Shown here piece after piece: positions 35,024 to 44,612 of a stretch of DNA of 64,000 nt; position 1 is the first letter of the stretch; every line of letters starts with the position of its first letter. The notes beneath the pieces were generated by a model that was not told where the DNA came from, made no database searches, and saw nothing but the letters and a program-made list of their open reading frames with translations. The DNA is from JADKAV01 sp963704075. GTDB lineage: Bacteria > Actinomycetota > Actinomycetes > S36-B12 > UBA10799. The stretch lies in assembly GCA_963704075.1 (NCBI GenBank), contig CAVPGV010000009.1:124001-188000 (forward strand), read 5' to 3'. A program made the position numbers and the translations under genes.

Positions 35024-38000
35024 CGATCACGCGGGCGGCGGCGTTGCCGTCCTCCCATGCGCAGAACCGTTCCCGGAACCGCGCGTAGGCCTGCGCGTAC
35101 TGCGACTGGACGTCGGGCAGTTGATCGAGGGCGGCCATCACCTCCGAGGAGGTCCGGCAGATCGGCCCCGGCGGGTCCTCGGTCAGGTCGAAGTACAAGC
35201 CGCGGACCCGATCACGGTAGTCGTCGAGGTCCCACGTGAAGAACAACATCGGTCGACCCGTGTTCACGTAGTCGAACATCACGGAGGAGTAGTCGGTGAT
35301 CAGCACGTCGGCGATCAAGTAGAGGTCCGCGATGTCGGGGTACGACGACACGTTGCGAACGAAACCGCCGGCCGCTGGAATGCCCGCCCGGGTGGCCAGG
35401 AGATGATGCCCGCGCAAGAGCAGGACGTGGGTCCGCCCGAACCGCTCACGCAGAGCGTCGACGTTGAGTTTCAGATCGAAGATGTAACGCCCGCGGTCGT
35501 CATAGCGGTCGTCACGCCACGTGGGTGCGTACAAGATGATCTTCTGCTGCGGCGAGAGTCCCAAGCGATCGCGGGTGGCCTGCGCTCGAGCGGTGCGCTC
35601 AGGGCGGTAGAAGATGTCGTTGCGTGGGTAGCCGGTCTGCAAGATCTTGCCGGGTTCCACCCCGAATGCCTTGCCCATGATCTGGGAACTGTAAGCATTG
35701 GGGCTGACCAGGTAGTCCCATTTCTCGGATTCGTGGGCGAAGGTCTCCAGATAGCCTTTGCGCGCGAAGTTGACCTGTTCGATGTCCTGCCCGACCTTCT
35801 TCAGGGGCGTGCCGTGCCACGTCTGCAGGTACGTCTGCTGATCGCGTTTGACGTAGCTCGGATCAATGGAGTCGTTGGCCACGATCCATTTGGACCGTGC
35901 CAGAAAGTCGTAGTACTCGGGGCTGAAACGCAACACCGTGCGAACCCCTTTGGGCATGCGAACGCTGTGGTCGCGCACCACCCAGATCCGTTTGCGACGG
36001 TCGCGACGACGCTGCAACTCCTCGTCGATGGCACGCAGGTTGTCGCTGTATTGCTTCCCCTTCCAGTTCTCGAACAAGATGGTCCGGCGGACTCGCTTGG
36101 ACCGGCGTTTCGGGTAGTACTGCTCGATGATCTGGCGACGACCATGCAGTCCGGGCGGATCGATATCCCCGGACGGATCGATCTGCAGGTACCCGGTAGC
36201 AGCCCGACGCGCCCGAACGGCGACTTTCACCCCATCTGCCCGCAGCCACTGGCCGGCCAGCATCCGCTCCCGGGCTGCCTGCGCGACGTGCACCGGAAGG
36301 TCGTTGGCGGTAAGCAGGTTCCAGCGACCCGCCGGAAGGTGCGTGAATCCGTCGAGGTCCGCGTCATCGTCGGCTGGCAGCACGGCGTGCCAGGTGTCCC
36401 TGTCCACACTCACCGGGTATTCGCTGCGCACACCGTTGCGGTTCTCCAAAGCGAGGTGCGTAAGCGTGCCGGCCCGATCCCCGCTCAGCCGCAGGCCGTG
36501 GCGGGTCATGTCCCACTGCAGGAGCCGGGGTCGAGGGTCCCGTAGCGCGATCTGCAACCCGCCGGTGATACCCGCACGCAGGAAGTACTCCAAGCCATCG
36601 TGTGTGACCAGCAACTCCGGGGACTGCGGACTGAGGATGGCTGGCACCGTCTCCGGCTCGTCGGGCAACTGCAGCAGGACATCGAGCTCGACCGGCACCA
36701 GCGAGTCGATCGGCGGCAAGACCGACAGGTCCAGATCCACCACGCGCTCCAGCGGCGCGGACACCTCCTCGAAGTCGTCGCGCCGCCGGACCACCACGTG
36801 GCCACCGGGCAGCTGTCGGTCGAAGAGAATCCGCACGTGGTCCGCACGCGGGACCTCCACCGCGCTCACCAGCGGGCGCGACGGGTATACCGCGATGCCC
36901 AATGCCTCCCCCCGCCAGCGCGCCACCACGATCCGGCCATCGGGGGTTTGCACCCGGCGCGGAAGGTGGGCGGCGCCGTCGTAGGTTCCCGCGAACGGCA
37001 CTCGACGACGACCTCCCGGCGCTGTCACATCCACATCGCAGCGCATGAGACCCTCGGCGGGTAACTGCTCGAACGGCACTGTGAAGGACACGCCGACGTT
37101 GTTGTAGGTCACCTCCGCAGCCATCTCCTTGGCAGTCAGGTCCTGCCGGTTGTGCCATTTGACGGCCACGGAGAACGGGGCATCTCCGCCAACCACCCGG
37201 ACCCGGAGCTTGCGCTGCTGGGCGTCGCCGGAGTCAATGCCGTCCAAGTAGGCATAGCCGGACACGGCCAGTCCTTCGGAGGTCCATTCCAGTCGCTCCA
37301 CCTCGGAGGCCACGGGCTGCGCCGCCCCCCACTCATAGAGTTCGATCGGATATCCCGGCTGCCCGAAGAAGGGCATATCGGCGTAGGTGACACCGTCTCC
37401 GGGCACTGTCTTGCGCAGCGCGTACGGGTCGCGTTCGAACTCCAGGAACTCCAGCAGATCCTCATGCTTGCCTTGTTCGATGAGCCAATAGCGCAGCCGG
37501 TCACGCGGGGGCAGTTCCGCCATCACCTCCGGCGTGGAGGACCGCACGAAAGCACCCACCCGTTGCAGGAAGACACGCTGGTACTGCTCGTCTGCCTGCG
37601 CGTAGTTCGGCATGTACAGCGGAATGTCGAAGGTGAGCACTTTGCGATCGTGCGTGCTCTTGAGAAACGCATCGTCGGCGAGCATGCCGTCCACTTCGTC
37701 GATGGCGTTCATACGGTCGATCAGGTTCGCCGTCTCCGCCCTGCGCTGCGTTATCGACGCATGACCGTCGACGCGGCGACGCCACCAGTACACGGGGGCC
37801 TTCATCACGTCCACCGACTGGGCCCGAACCTGCGCAGCAATCATCACGGGCAGGTCTTCGTACATCACGTTGGCCTGAAAACGCAGTCCTGCTTCACGCC
37901 AGAAGGCCGATGCGGAAGACCTTGTTCCACACCGTCGTGTCGTACATCAGGCTGGGGGTGCGGTGGATCGTCGTGCGCAACCTCGTGCCGAGGATCGCGT

Positions 38001-38398
38001 TGCGGTGCGGACCGCTTGGCCCGAGGTGGACACCGTCGTAACGAAGCACGTCACCGGAGGCCACGTCGGAGCCGGTCTTCTGCAGCGTTCCCAGCAGGAC
38101 GCGGTACGCCTGCGCCGGAACCACGTCGTCGCCGTCGACGAATGCGAGGTGGTCCTCCGTGACATGTTCAAGTCCCAGGTCCCGGGCACCTCCGGGCCCC
38201 GAACCAACTCCGGTGACGACCATCCACCCCGCGTGGCCGCGAGGCGTATTCCTGGCAAATCCGGGCGGTGTCGTCAGTGGACCCGTCGTTGACCAGGATC
38301 ACCTGATCCGGCGGTGTCTGCTGGGCGATCAGCGAATCCAGGCACGCGGGCAGGTAGTCCGCCACGTTGTGGCAGGCGACAACCACGCTGAGCCCCAT
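35007..38398 (-). CDS. Bifunctional GT2 / TagF-type polymerase, broken by two apparent frameshifts
   Basis: Three adjoining minus-strand frames together make one protein of about 1129 residues. The first (from ATG 38398) is a GT2 domain beginning VVVACHNVADYLPACLDS with VNDGSTDD. The second continues it (HLAFVDGDDVV; YDTTVWNKVFRIG). The third (953 residues) holds a linker region and the glycerophosphotransferase domain with WHGTPLKKVGQ (near 35810), YAPTWRDDR and VLITDYSSVMFDYVNTGRP. Removing one base from CCCC at 38227-38230 gives PRGWMVVTG; removing one at 37905-37908 gives RIGFWREAG; both joins read naturally. TAGAGT 7 nt before ATG 38398 supports that start. It probably links a sugar to a poly(polyol phosphate). 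Confidence 0.8.
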
Positions 38399-38405
38399 CG
38401 ACAGA

Positions 38406-38411
38406 ACTCTA
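38406..38411 (-). promoter_or_regulatory. Predicted -10 element for the GT2/TagF gene (leaderless)
   Basis: TAGAGT on the minus strand, 7-nt spacer, ATG 38398. It supports the gene starting here, upstream of both apparent frameshifts. Confidence 0.5.
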
Positions 38412-38606
38412 GTCGGTGCATCGGGGACCACGCGGCAGGCTGCCTGACCGGACGGTTGGCTGCGGCTAAGTGGTGTAACTCCGAACGGCTCCCAAGAACG
38501 GCGGTCCCTCGTTCAGTGGCGGACGCCGGTGCGGGAGGTCCCCCGCGTGAGTGTGTCCACGGTCGCGCCCACCACGGACTGCGCGGGCCGACCGATGAGG
38601 TCCAGC

Positions 38607-39641
38607 TCAACGTCTCGGGATTCCGGCGATCCGGCTACCCACCTGGTACCAGTATCGGCTGATTGCGCGCTGCCATGGCGCGGGGATCGACATGTCGAAG
38701 CGCTCCGGCGGATCTAGCTCGACACTCAAGTGGGCGAACAGTTCGGTGTCGCCAACACGTCGGGTTCCTTGCACCCGGTTGCGTCGTCGACGGAGGTAGG
38801 TGTGGTGCCGGACCAGCCACCACCAACCTGCCACCTTCTGGGACATCCATCCATCGCGGTGGCTTTGCAGGAGCAGCGCCAGTTCGGAGGCGATGAACAA
38901 CGGCGCCAACCCGGCCAAGGTGCGCGCTTCGTACGTTGTGAGCACCGTGATCAAACGGTTGCGCTCCACCAGGTGCAGCTTGTTCGGGTTCCGCGAGAAG
39001 TCGTAATGGTGGTACGCCCGGGCTGAGGACAGAACACGCACCGCACCACCGGCCAGCCAGGCCCGCAACGACAAGTCCATATCCTCGCCGTAGGTGAAGT
39101 ACGTCGGATCCATGCCCCCGAGCGCCAAATACTCCGTCCTGCGCACGCCGAACACCGCCCCCGAAACACTCGCACAACCGCCGGTCACGGCCTGCGACAC
39201 CGGATGGCCGTAGCCTCCTGCCCAGGAGAATCCCAGCAGATGCACGGGATTGCCCCAGGAATTGACCACCTCGGGTTCGTCGGCCAACAACACCGTCGCA
39301 CCCGCCAAAGCGACCGACGTGTCCCGCAGTTGGTCATGCAACAGGGACAGGCACTCGCGCTCGACCAGGGCGTCGCTGTTGACGAACACGACCGTGGACC
39401 CGGTGCTGGCGGCGGCTCCCAGGTTGCATCCTCCTGCGAAGCCGGTGTTGACTCCGGGCTCCAGCAATCGAATGTCGGAGCCGAGCGTGCTGCACGCCGG
39501 ACTGCCGTTGTCGACCACGATCACCTCGACCCGCACGCCCACGCTGTCCTGCAGCGCACGGACGACTCGCAGCAGGTGGGGTTCGGGGCCGAAGGCGCAG
39601 ATCACGGCACTGACATCGGGGCGCACGGGACTTTCCTTCAT
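38607..39641 (-). CDS. Family 2 glycosyltransferase, rhamnosyltransferase-like
   Basis: GT-A protein of 344 residues. It has VSAVICAFGPEPHLLRVVRA, the DNGSP donor loop, NTGFAGGCNLGA, VVFVNSDALVE (DxD-like), GGCASVSGAVFGVRR and the catalytic FTYGEDMDLSLRAWLAG; the pattern is that of WbbL-like rhamnosyltransferases. A hydrophobic/amphipathic segment follows near 255-275. ATG 39641 overlaps the upstream gene's stop (ATGA). Donor unknown. Confidence 0.87.
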   Translation of the reverse strand: MKESPVRPDVSAVICAFGPEPHLLRVVRALQDSVGVRVEVIVVDNGSPACSTLGSDIRLLEPGVNTGFAGGCNLGAAASTGSTVVFVNSDALVERECLSLLHDQLRDTSVALAGATVLLADEPEVVNSWGNPVHLLGFSWAGGYGHPVSQAVTGGCASVSGAVFGVRRTEYLALGGMDPTYFTYGEDMDLSLRAWLAGGAVRVLSSARAYHHYDFSRNPNKLHLVERNRLITVLTTYEARTLAGLAPLFIASELALLLQSHRDGWMSQKVAGWWWLVRHHTYLRRRRNRVQGTRRVGDTELFAHLSVELDPPERFDMSIPAPWQRAISRYWYQVGSRIAGIPRR

Positions 39642-40639
39642 GGGCGCAGGTCGCGCGGACTGCTCAGAAAACCCACGCCCCAGCTCATATGCATGGTGGC
39701 GAGCGCGATCGGAACCCGCACCCGCACGGGCGCGGACTCCCTCGTGCTGATGGCCAGACCGCCGAGGACCACTCCCGCCGCGTAGCCAACGGCGGGCGCC
39801 ACGCCCAGCCATGCGTGCCGCTTCCCGGCCAGCGTCGCAACGCCAGCCAGGCACGCTCCCACCCCGATCGACACCACCGCCATCGGCGCGGCCAAATACC
39901 GCACGCTGACGGTTTCGGGATGCTGGCGCATGATCTCCCTGCGCCACCGGCCGTAATGCAGGTACTGCTTGGCCAAGGCCCTGACCGACGAGCGCGGGCG
40001 GTAGGTGACCCGCATGCCGGGGGTGAACCAGACCTGCCCCCCCGACTGCCGGATCCGATGGTTCATCTCCCAGTCCTGCGCGCGCACATACGCCTCGTCA
40101 TAACCCCCGACCCGTTCCAGAGCCGCTCGCCTGAAGGCCCCCAGGTAGACGGTCAAGGCCGGACCTTCCTGTCCGCCGGTGTGGAATGAGGCAGCCCCGA
40201 CACCCAACCGGGACCGCATGGCACACGCGACCGCGCGCTCGAAGTCCGTGGTTCCCTGGGCGGCCATGACACCACCGACGTTGTCCGAGCCGGTCCTCTG
40301 CAGAACCTCCACGGCGGTTCGGATGTAGTTCGCGGGCAATAGCGCATGACCGTCCACACGCACCACGATCGGGCTGTCCGTGGCCGCCAATGCAGCATTG
40401 AGCCCGGCCGGGGTCTTCCCCGTCGGGTTGGGCACCAGGATGATGCGGCGGTCGTCCGCCCGCAGCGCAGCAGCCACCGCGTCGGTATCGTCTGTCGACG
40501 GGCCGAGTGCGAGCGCGATTTGCAGTTCCCCCGGATAGTCCTGGGCGGTGATCGCCGCCACGGACTCAGCCAGGTGCATCTGCTCGTTGAGCACTGGCAT
40601 GATCACGGCCACCGGCGGCCAGGCAAGCGGTTCGTCCAT
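39638..40639 (-). CDS. Family 2 glycosyltransferase with C-terminal membrane helices
   Basis: Protein of 333 residues, a GT2 of the succinoglycan/ExoA-like type. It has VAVIMPVLNEQMHLAESVA, VVRVDGHALLPANYI, AFRRAALERVGGYDE and the QxxRW-like segment QYLHYGRWRREIMRQ. The C-terminal third has two or three membrane helices (VVSIGVGACLAGVATLAG; VGYAAGVVLGGLAI). It is the first gene of a two-gene unit with the rhamnosyltransferase-like gene. TAGCGT lies 8 nt before ATG 40639. Confidence 0.86.
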   Translation of the reverse strand: MDEPLAWPPVAVIMPVLNEQMHLAESVAAITAQDYPGELQIALALGPSTDDTDAVAAALRADDRRIILVPNPTGKTPAGLNAALAATDSPIVVRVDGHALLPANYIRTAVEVLQRTGSDNVGGVMAAQGTTDFERAVACAMRSRLGVGAASFHTGGQEGPALTVYLGAFRRAALERVGGYDEAYVRAQDWEMNHRIRQSGGQVWFTPGMRVTYRPRSSVRALAKQYLHYGRWRREIMRQHPETVSVRYLAAPMAVVSIGVGACLAGVATLAGKRHAWLGVAPAVGYAAGVVLGGLAISTRESAPVRVRVPIALATMHMSWGVGFLSSPRDLRP

Positions 40640-40781
40640 CACCGCTGACGCTAGTGGGTCCCCAGGCCCACCACCGACCTGACCCACGTGTCCCGCTGCT
40701 GGAGGGTCATCACGATCTCCCGCGACCAGGACCAGCCCAGACACGGAATCTCGGATGCCCGGAAAACCCACCGGGCGAAGT

Positions 40782-40787
40782 TACGGT
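40782..40787 (+). promoter_or_regulatory. Predicted -10 element for LCP gene 2
   Basis: TACGGT lies 29 nt upstream of GTG 40817. A leader of about 23 nt with GGAAGGAA is expected. Confidence 0.4.
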
Positions 40788-40816
40788 GGGAATCCGTCGA
40801 TGGAAGGAATCCCCAC

Positions 40817-42163
40817 GTGCCGTTGCGTCGTCATGTACGCCTGATCGCAGCGTTTGTCGCAGGTGCGGTCCTGCTGAGCAGCGGCGCAGCGTGGGCGACG
40901 GTCCAGCACTATGCCGACCGGGTGCAACGCATCGACGCTTTCGGCGAGCCTCGCACCGCGCCGTCCAGTGGTGATCCTCTGACATTTCTGGTTGTGGGCT
41001 CCGACAGTCGCGAGGGGCTCTCGGACAAGCAGGTGCGCCGCCTTCACACCGGCTGGGACGTCTACGGGCAGCGCACCGACACCATAATGCTTGCCCACAT
41101 CAGCCGCGACGGTTCGGTGAGCGTGGTCAGTCTGCCGCGCGACTCGCTGGTGACGATTCCCGCCCACACCGATGAGAACGGCGTCCAGCAGGCCGCGTCG
41201 GAGGAGAAGCTGAATAGCGCATATGCCTATGGCGCAGCGCCCTTGCTCATACAGACCGTGGAGCAAGCCACTGGCCTCACCATCGACCACTATCTGGAAG
41301 TCAGTTTCGCCGGCTTCGTGAAGATGGTGAACGCGATCGGAGGTGTGGACGTGTGCACGCCGACCGACATCTACGACCCACCATCGGGGCTGTCCCTGAC
41401 CGCTGGTCGCTCCACGCTGAAGGGCCGGGATGCCCTGGCATACGTGCGCGCCCGCGAGTTCGATCCCACCGCGGACATCGGCCGCATGAAGCGTCAACAG
41501 AACTTCGTGGCAAGCCTGGTCCACAAGGCATCGAGCTCGGCGGTGCTGCTCGATCCGTCGCGGGCGACCGGTTTCATCGACGCCGTGCTGGGGAGTATGC
41601 GCGTGGACCAGAGCCTGGACAACACCCAAGTGATGGAGCTGACTCGCAGACTCGCACAGGTCAACCCGGCCAACGTCACGTTCCGCACCGTTCCGGTCAC
41701 CGGAGAGCGGTCGATGGGGGCGATCGGCAACGTGGTCACCTGGGACGGCCCCAGCGCTACGGACCTCTTCACCGCCCTGCGCGACGACTCCGCGATCCCC
41801 GAGAAACCGTCCGCGCCCCGGGTGAAGGTGGCTCCGACCAACATCTCCGTCCAAGTATTGGGGACCGACGATGCAGCCACGCGCGCCTTCGAGGACTTCG
41901 GCAGCGCCGGGTATTCCACGGTGGGAACTCCTGTCCCCGGGACATTCACGGCGACCACCATCGAATACGACCCCAACTACAACGTCTCACTGAAGACCCT
42001 CAAAGCGGCGTTGCCGGGGGCTGCAGTCGTGGAAGTAGCGGGTTTGGGTTCAACCTTCCGGGTGACTATCGGCGATGACTACACCGGAGTCACGCAGGTA
42101 TCGGTCAAGGACCCGACTGCACCGGTCACCCCTCGCACCGCCGCGCAGGACATCTGCAGCTGA
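40817..42163 (+). CDS. LCP-family glycopolymer ligase (second copy)
   Basis: LytR-CpsA-Psr protein of 448 residues. It has an N-terminal membrane helix (about 8-30) and an LCP domain (LTFLVVGSDSREG, GQRTDTIMLAHI, SLPRDSLVTIP, LNSAYAYGAAPLL, DALAYVRAREFD, RMKRQQNFV). A shorter LytR_C-like domain follows (ISVQVLGTDDAATRAF). It ends AQDICS, with a penultimate cysteine as in the first LCP. The two LCP genes flank the glycosyltransferase/TagF cluster. GTG 40817 follows GGAAGGAA by 8 nt; the open frame upstream has no signal-like start. Confidence 0.92.
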   Translation: MPLRRHVRLIAAFVAGAVLLSSGAAWATVQHYADRVQRIDAFGEPRTAPSSGDPLTFLVVGSDSREGLSDKQVRRLHTGWDVYGQRTDTIMLAHISRDGSVSVVSLPRDSLVTIPAHTDENGVQQAASEEKLNSAYAYGAAPLLIQTVEQATGLTIDHYLEVSFAGFVKMVNAIGGVDVCTPTDIYDPPSGLSLTAGRSTLKGRDALAYVRAREFDPTADIGRMKRQQNFVASLVHKASSSAVLLDPSRATGFIDAVLGSMRVDQSLDNTQVMELTRRLAQVNPANVTFRTVPVTGERSMGAIGNVVTWDGPSATDLFTALRDDSAIPEKPSAPRVKVAPTNISVQVLGTDDAATRAFEDFGSAGYSTVGTPVPGTFTATTIEYDPNYNVSLKTLKAALPGAAVVEVAGLGSTFRVTIGDDYTGVTQVSVKDPTAPVTPRTAAQDICS

Positions 42164-42326
42164 TGCTTCCTCGGCTTCAGCGCCGGGGGCGCTCTTGCGG
42201 GATTCCCGTCCCTGGGCGCCCGACGTGTGGTCCTTGAACCCGTGACCACCGCCTCCGAGCACGCGCTCGAGCAAGATCCACCTACGACCCGCGCCTCGTT
42301 CCGACGATGCGGTGGTGGGCACGGCC

Positions 42327-43472
42327 CTACGTGAGCAGGTTGCGGGCCATGACCAGCCGCTGGATCTGGTTGGTGCCCTCGTAGATCTGCGTGATCTTCG
42401 CGTCGCGCATGAAGCGCTCGGCCGCGTAGTCCTTGACGTAGCCGTAGCCGCCGAGGATCTGCACGACGTCGACAGTCACCTTCATCGCGGTGTCGGACGC
42501 CAGACACTTGGCCGCGCTCCCCAGGAACGTGGTCCGCTCGTCCCCGCGCTCACCGGCGGCCGCCGCGTAGTAGACCAGTTGCCGGGCAGCCTCGACCTGC
42601 ATGGCCATGTCGGCCAGCATGAACTGGATCCCCTGGAACTCCGCGATCGCCTTGCCGAATTGCTTGCGCTCCTTGGCGTAGTCGATGGCCAGATCCATCG
42701 CTCCCTGCGCGAGCCCGACGGCCTGCGCCCCGATGCAGATCCGGGTCAGGTCGAGGGTCTTCATGGCGGTGGCCCAACCCGTGCCCTCCTCGCCGATCAT
42801 CCGGTCTGCGGGAAGTTCCACATTGTCGAAGTAGAGCTCCCGGGTCGGCGAGCCCTTGATGCCCAGCTTGCGCTCCTCGGCACCGAGCGAGAAGCCCGGA
42901 TCGTCGGCGTGCACCACGAACGCACTGATGCCACGCGGCCCGGATCCGGGGTCGGTGGAGGCCATGACGGTGTAGTACTTCGACACCCCGGCACCGGTGA
43001 TCCACCGCTTGGCGCCGTTGAGCACCCATCCGTCGCCCTGTTTGACGGCGCGGCTCTTCATACTGCCGGCGTCGCTACCGGCTTCCGGCTCGCTGAGCGC
43101 GTACGAGAACATCGCCTCACCGCTGGCAACCTGCGGAAGGTAGCGGGACTTCAGGTCGTCGTCGGCGCCGACCAGCAAGGGGGTGGTTCCGAGTTTGTTG
43201 ACCGCCGGGATCAGCGACGAGGAGCCGCACACGCGCGCGACCTCTTCGATGACGATGCAGGATGCCAGGTTGTCGCCGCCACTGCCGCCGTACTCCTCGG
43301 GGATGTGGATGGCGTGGAAACCGCTGGCCGCGAGGGCTTCATAGACGTCCCAGGGGAACTCGCCCTTCTCGTCGATCTCCGCGGCGCGCGGTGCGATCTT
43401 GTCGATCGCGAGGCCCCGCACTGCCTGCTGCAGTTCGCGGTGCTCTTCGGGGAGGCGGTACACGTCGTCCAT
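42327..43472 (-). CDS. Acyl-CoA dehydrogenase (first)
   Basis: FAD-dependent acyl-CoA dehydrogenase, 381 residues. It has the FAD/substrate segments YALSEPEAGSDAGSMKS and WVLNGAKRWITGAG, and ARKQFGKAIAEFQGIQ-like binding of the ADP part (FGKAIAEFQGIQFMLADM). VQILGGYGYVKDYAAER and the catalytic-loop Glu in IYEGTNQIQRLVMARN complete it. Chain-length specificity is not readable from sequence. ATG 43472 is chosen over the adjacent ATG because GGAG is 6 nt away. It converges with LCP gene 2 across 163 bp and diverges from the PEBP-like gene. Confidence 0.93.
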   Translation of the reverse strand: MDDVYRLPEEHRELQQAVRGLAIDKIAPRAAEIDEKGEFPWDVYEALAASGFHAIHIPEEYGGSGGDNLASCIVIEEVARVCGSSSLIPAVNKLGTTPLLVGADDDLKSRYLPQVASGEAMFSYALSEPEAGSDAGSMKSRAVKQGDGWVLNGAKRWITGAGVSKYYTVMASTDPGSGPRGISAFVVHADDPGFSLGAEERKLGIKGSPTRELYFDNVELPADRMIGEEGTGWATAMKTLDLTRICIGAQAVGLAQGAMDLAIDYAKERKQFGKAIAEFQGIQFMLADMAMQVEAARQLVYYAAAAGERGDERTTFLGSAAKCLASDTAMKVTVDVVQILGGYGYVKDYAAERFMRDAKITQIYEGTNQIQRLVMARNLLT

Positions 43473-43573
43473 CATGTTCTCCGATCGTTTCCACGCCCAT
43501 CGTACGAAGCGCGGGTCCGGACCCGGATGGCGGTCGTCGGCACAATCCCTGGCTGACGATGGTGACTCGGTCG

Positions 43574-43579
43574 TAGACT
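43574..43579 (+). promoter_or_regulatory. Predicted -10 element for the PEBP-like gene (leaderless)
   Basis: TAGACT, 6-nt spacer, GTG 43586. It supports a start upstream of the apparent frameshift at 43631-43634. Confidence 0.55.
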
Positions 43580-43585
43580 CGGACC

Positions 43586-44126
43586 GTGGATCTGAAGAGA
43601 AACCGGCCCGAAGGACCGTACGCACACCTGCCCCGAAGTGCCCGCCTTCGAGGTGACCAGTGATGACATCACCGATGGCGACGTCCTGGACATGCGCCAT
43701 GTCCACGGCAGCGCCGGAGGGCAGGACCAGTCCCCGCAACTCTCGTGGTCGGGGTTCCCCGAACAGACCCGCAGTTTCGCGGTGACCTGCTTCGACCCCG
43801 ACGCACCGACTCACAGTGGCTGGTGGCACTGGATCGCCGTGAACATCCCGGCCGATGTCACCTCGTTGCCACGCGGGGCCGGCGCCGCTGACGGCAGTGG
43901 GATGCCAGCCGGGGTCGTGCAGTTGCGCACCGACTACGGGTCATTCGGCTACGGCGGCGCGGCTCCCCCGCCCGGCGACCATGACCACCGCTACTTCTTC
44001 GCCGTTCACGCACTCGACGTGGACACGTTGGACCTGACCCCGGAGACTCCAGCGGCGATCGCTGGGTTCAACCTGACTGCGCACACGATCGCCCGCGGCG
44101 TGCTGGTTGCCACCTTCGCGCACTGA
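43586..44126 (+). CDS. YbhB/PEBP family protein, apparent frameshift near N-terminus
   Basis: Raf-kinase-inhibitor-like (PEBP) protein; bacterial members are small cytosolic proteins of unclear function. The body (from about residue 17) has FEVTSDDITDGD, SPQLSWSGFPEQTRSFAVT, CFDPDAPTHSGWWHWIAVNI and the ligand-site region YGGAAPPPGDHDHRYFFAV. As read the frame can only start at GTG 43638. GTG 43586, with a leaderless -10, encodes LKRNRPEGPYAHLP in another phase. Removing one C from CCCC at 43631-43634 joins them as HLPEVPAFEVTS, giving 179 residues as in actinobacterial relatives. Confidence 0.8.
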
Positions 44127-44129
44127 GCT

Positions 44130-44612
44130 TCAGGCGGCCGGGCCCAATCTGGGCCAGTCCGCGGCCGGGCACCTGTCCATCACCACGGACAGCCCGGCCT
44201 CACGCGCGCGGCGTCCGGCGGCTTCGTCGATGACGTCGTACTGCAGCCACACGGCTTTCGCTCCGACCGCGATGGCCGAATCGACCACGGGTCCGACCAG
44301 TTCACTGCGTACGAAACAATCCACGACGTCCGGCGCTCCGAGTAGAGCCGCTGCCTGTTCCACCGTGGCGAACCCGCGCGAATCCAGTACGTCCTCGGCC
44401 TTGGGATGGATGGCGGTGATCGACCGGCCCTGTCGTTGCAGGAACACGGCGACCCCGTAGGCGGCCCGCATTCGGTTGTTGCTCAAACCGACCACGAACC
44501 ACGTCTTGGCGTCCGCGAGGATCTCGGCGACGAGGTCGTCATCGCCGTACAGATCGGGGTCGCGGCCAGCCGGGCCCTGGCCGAGCAGCGGGCAGCTCGG
44601 GCCGTCAGTCAT
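44130..44612 (-). CDS. CoA-binding domain protein (YccU-like)
   Basis: Protein of 160 residues with a CoA-binding Rossmann domain (TWFVVGLSNNRMRAAYGVAV; ITAIHPKAEDVLDSRGFAT; VDCFVRSELVGPVVDSAI; AVWLQYDVIDEAA; VVMDRCPAADWPRL). The final Cys-Pro segment is typical of the YccU family. The metabolic role is unknown. Its ATG overlaps the purE stop by 8 nt (ATGACTGA), so it is the last gene of the fadE-purK-purE unit. It ends 3 bp from the converging PEBP-like gene. Confidence 0.85.
   Translation of the reverse strand: MTDGPSCPLLGQGPAGRDPDLYGDDDLVAEILADAKTWFVVGLSNNRMRAAYGVAVFLQRQGRSITAIHPKAEDVLDSRGFATVEQAAALLGAPDVVDCFVRSELVGPVVDSAIAVGAKAVWLQYDVIDEAAGRRAREAGLSVVMDRCPAADWPRLGPAA

Noticed and set aside
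24876..42163. Mobile genomic island with integrase or insertion sequences
   Set aside because: No transposase, integrase, tRNA gene or flanking direct repeats were seen; GC and codon use look like the neighbours.
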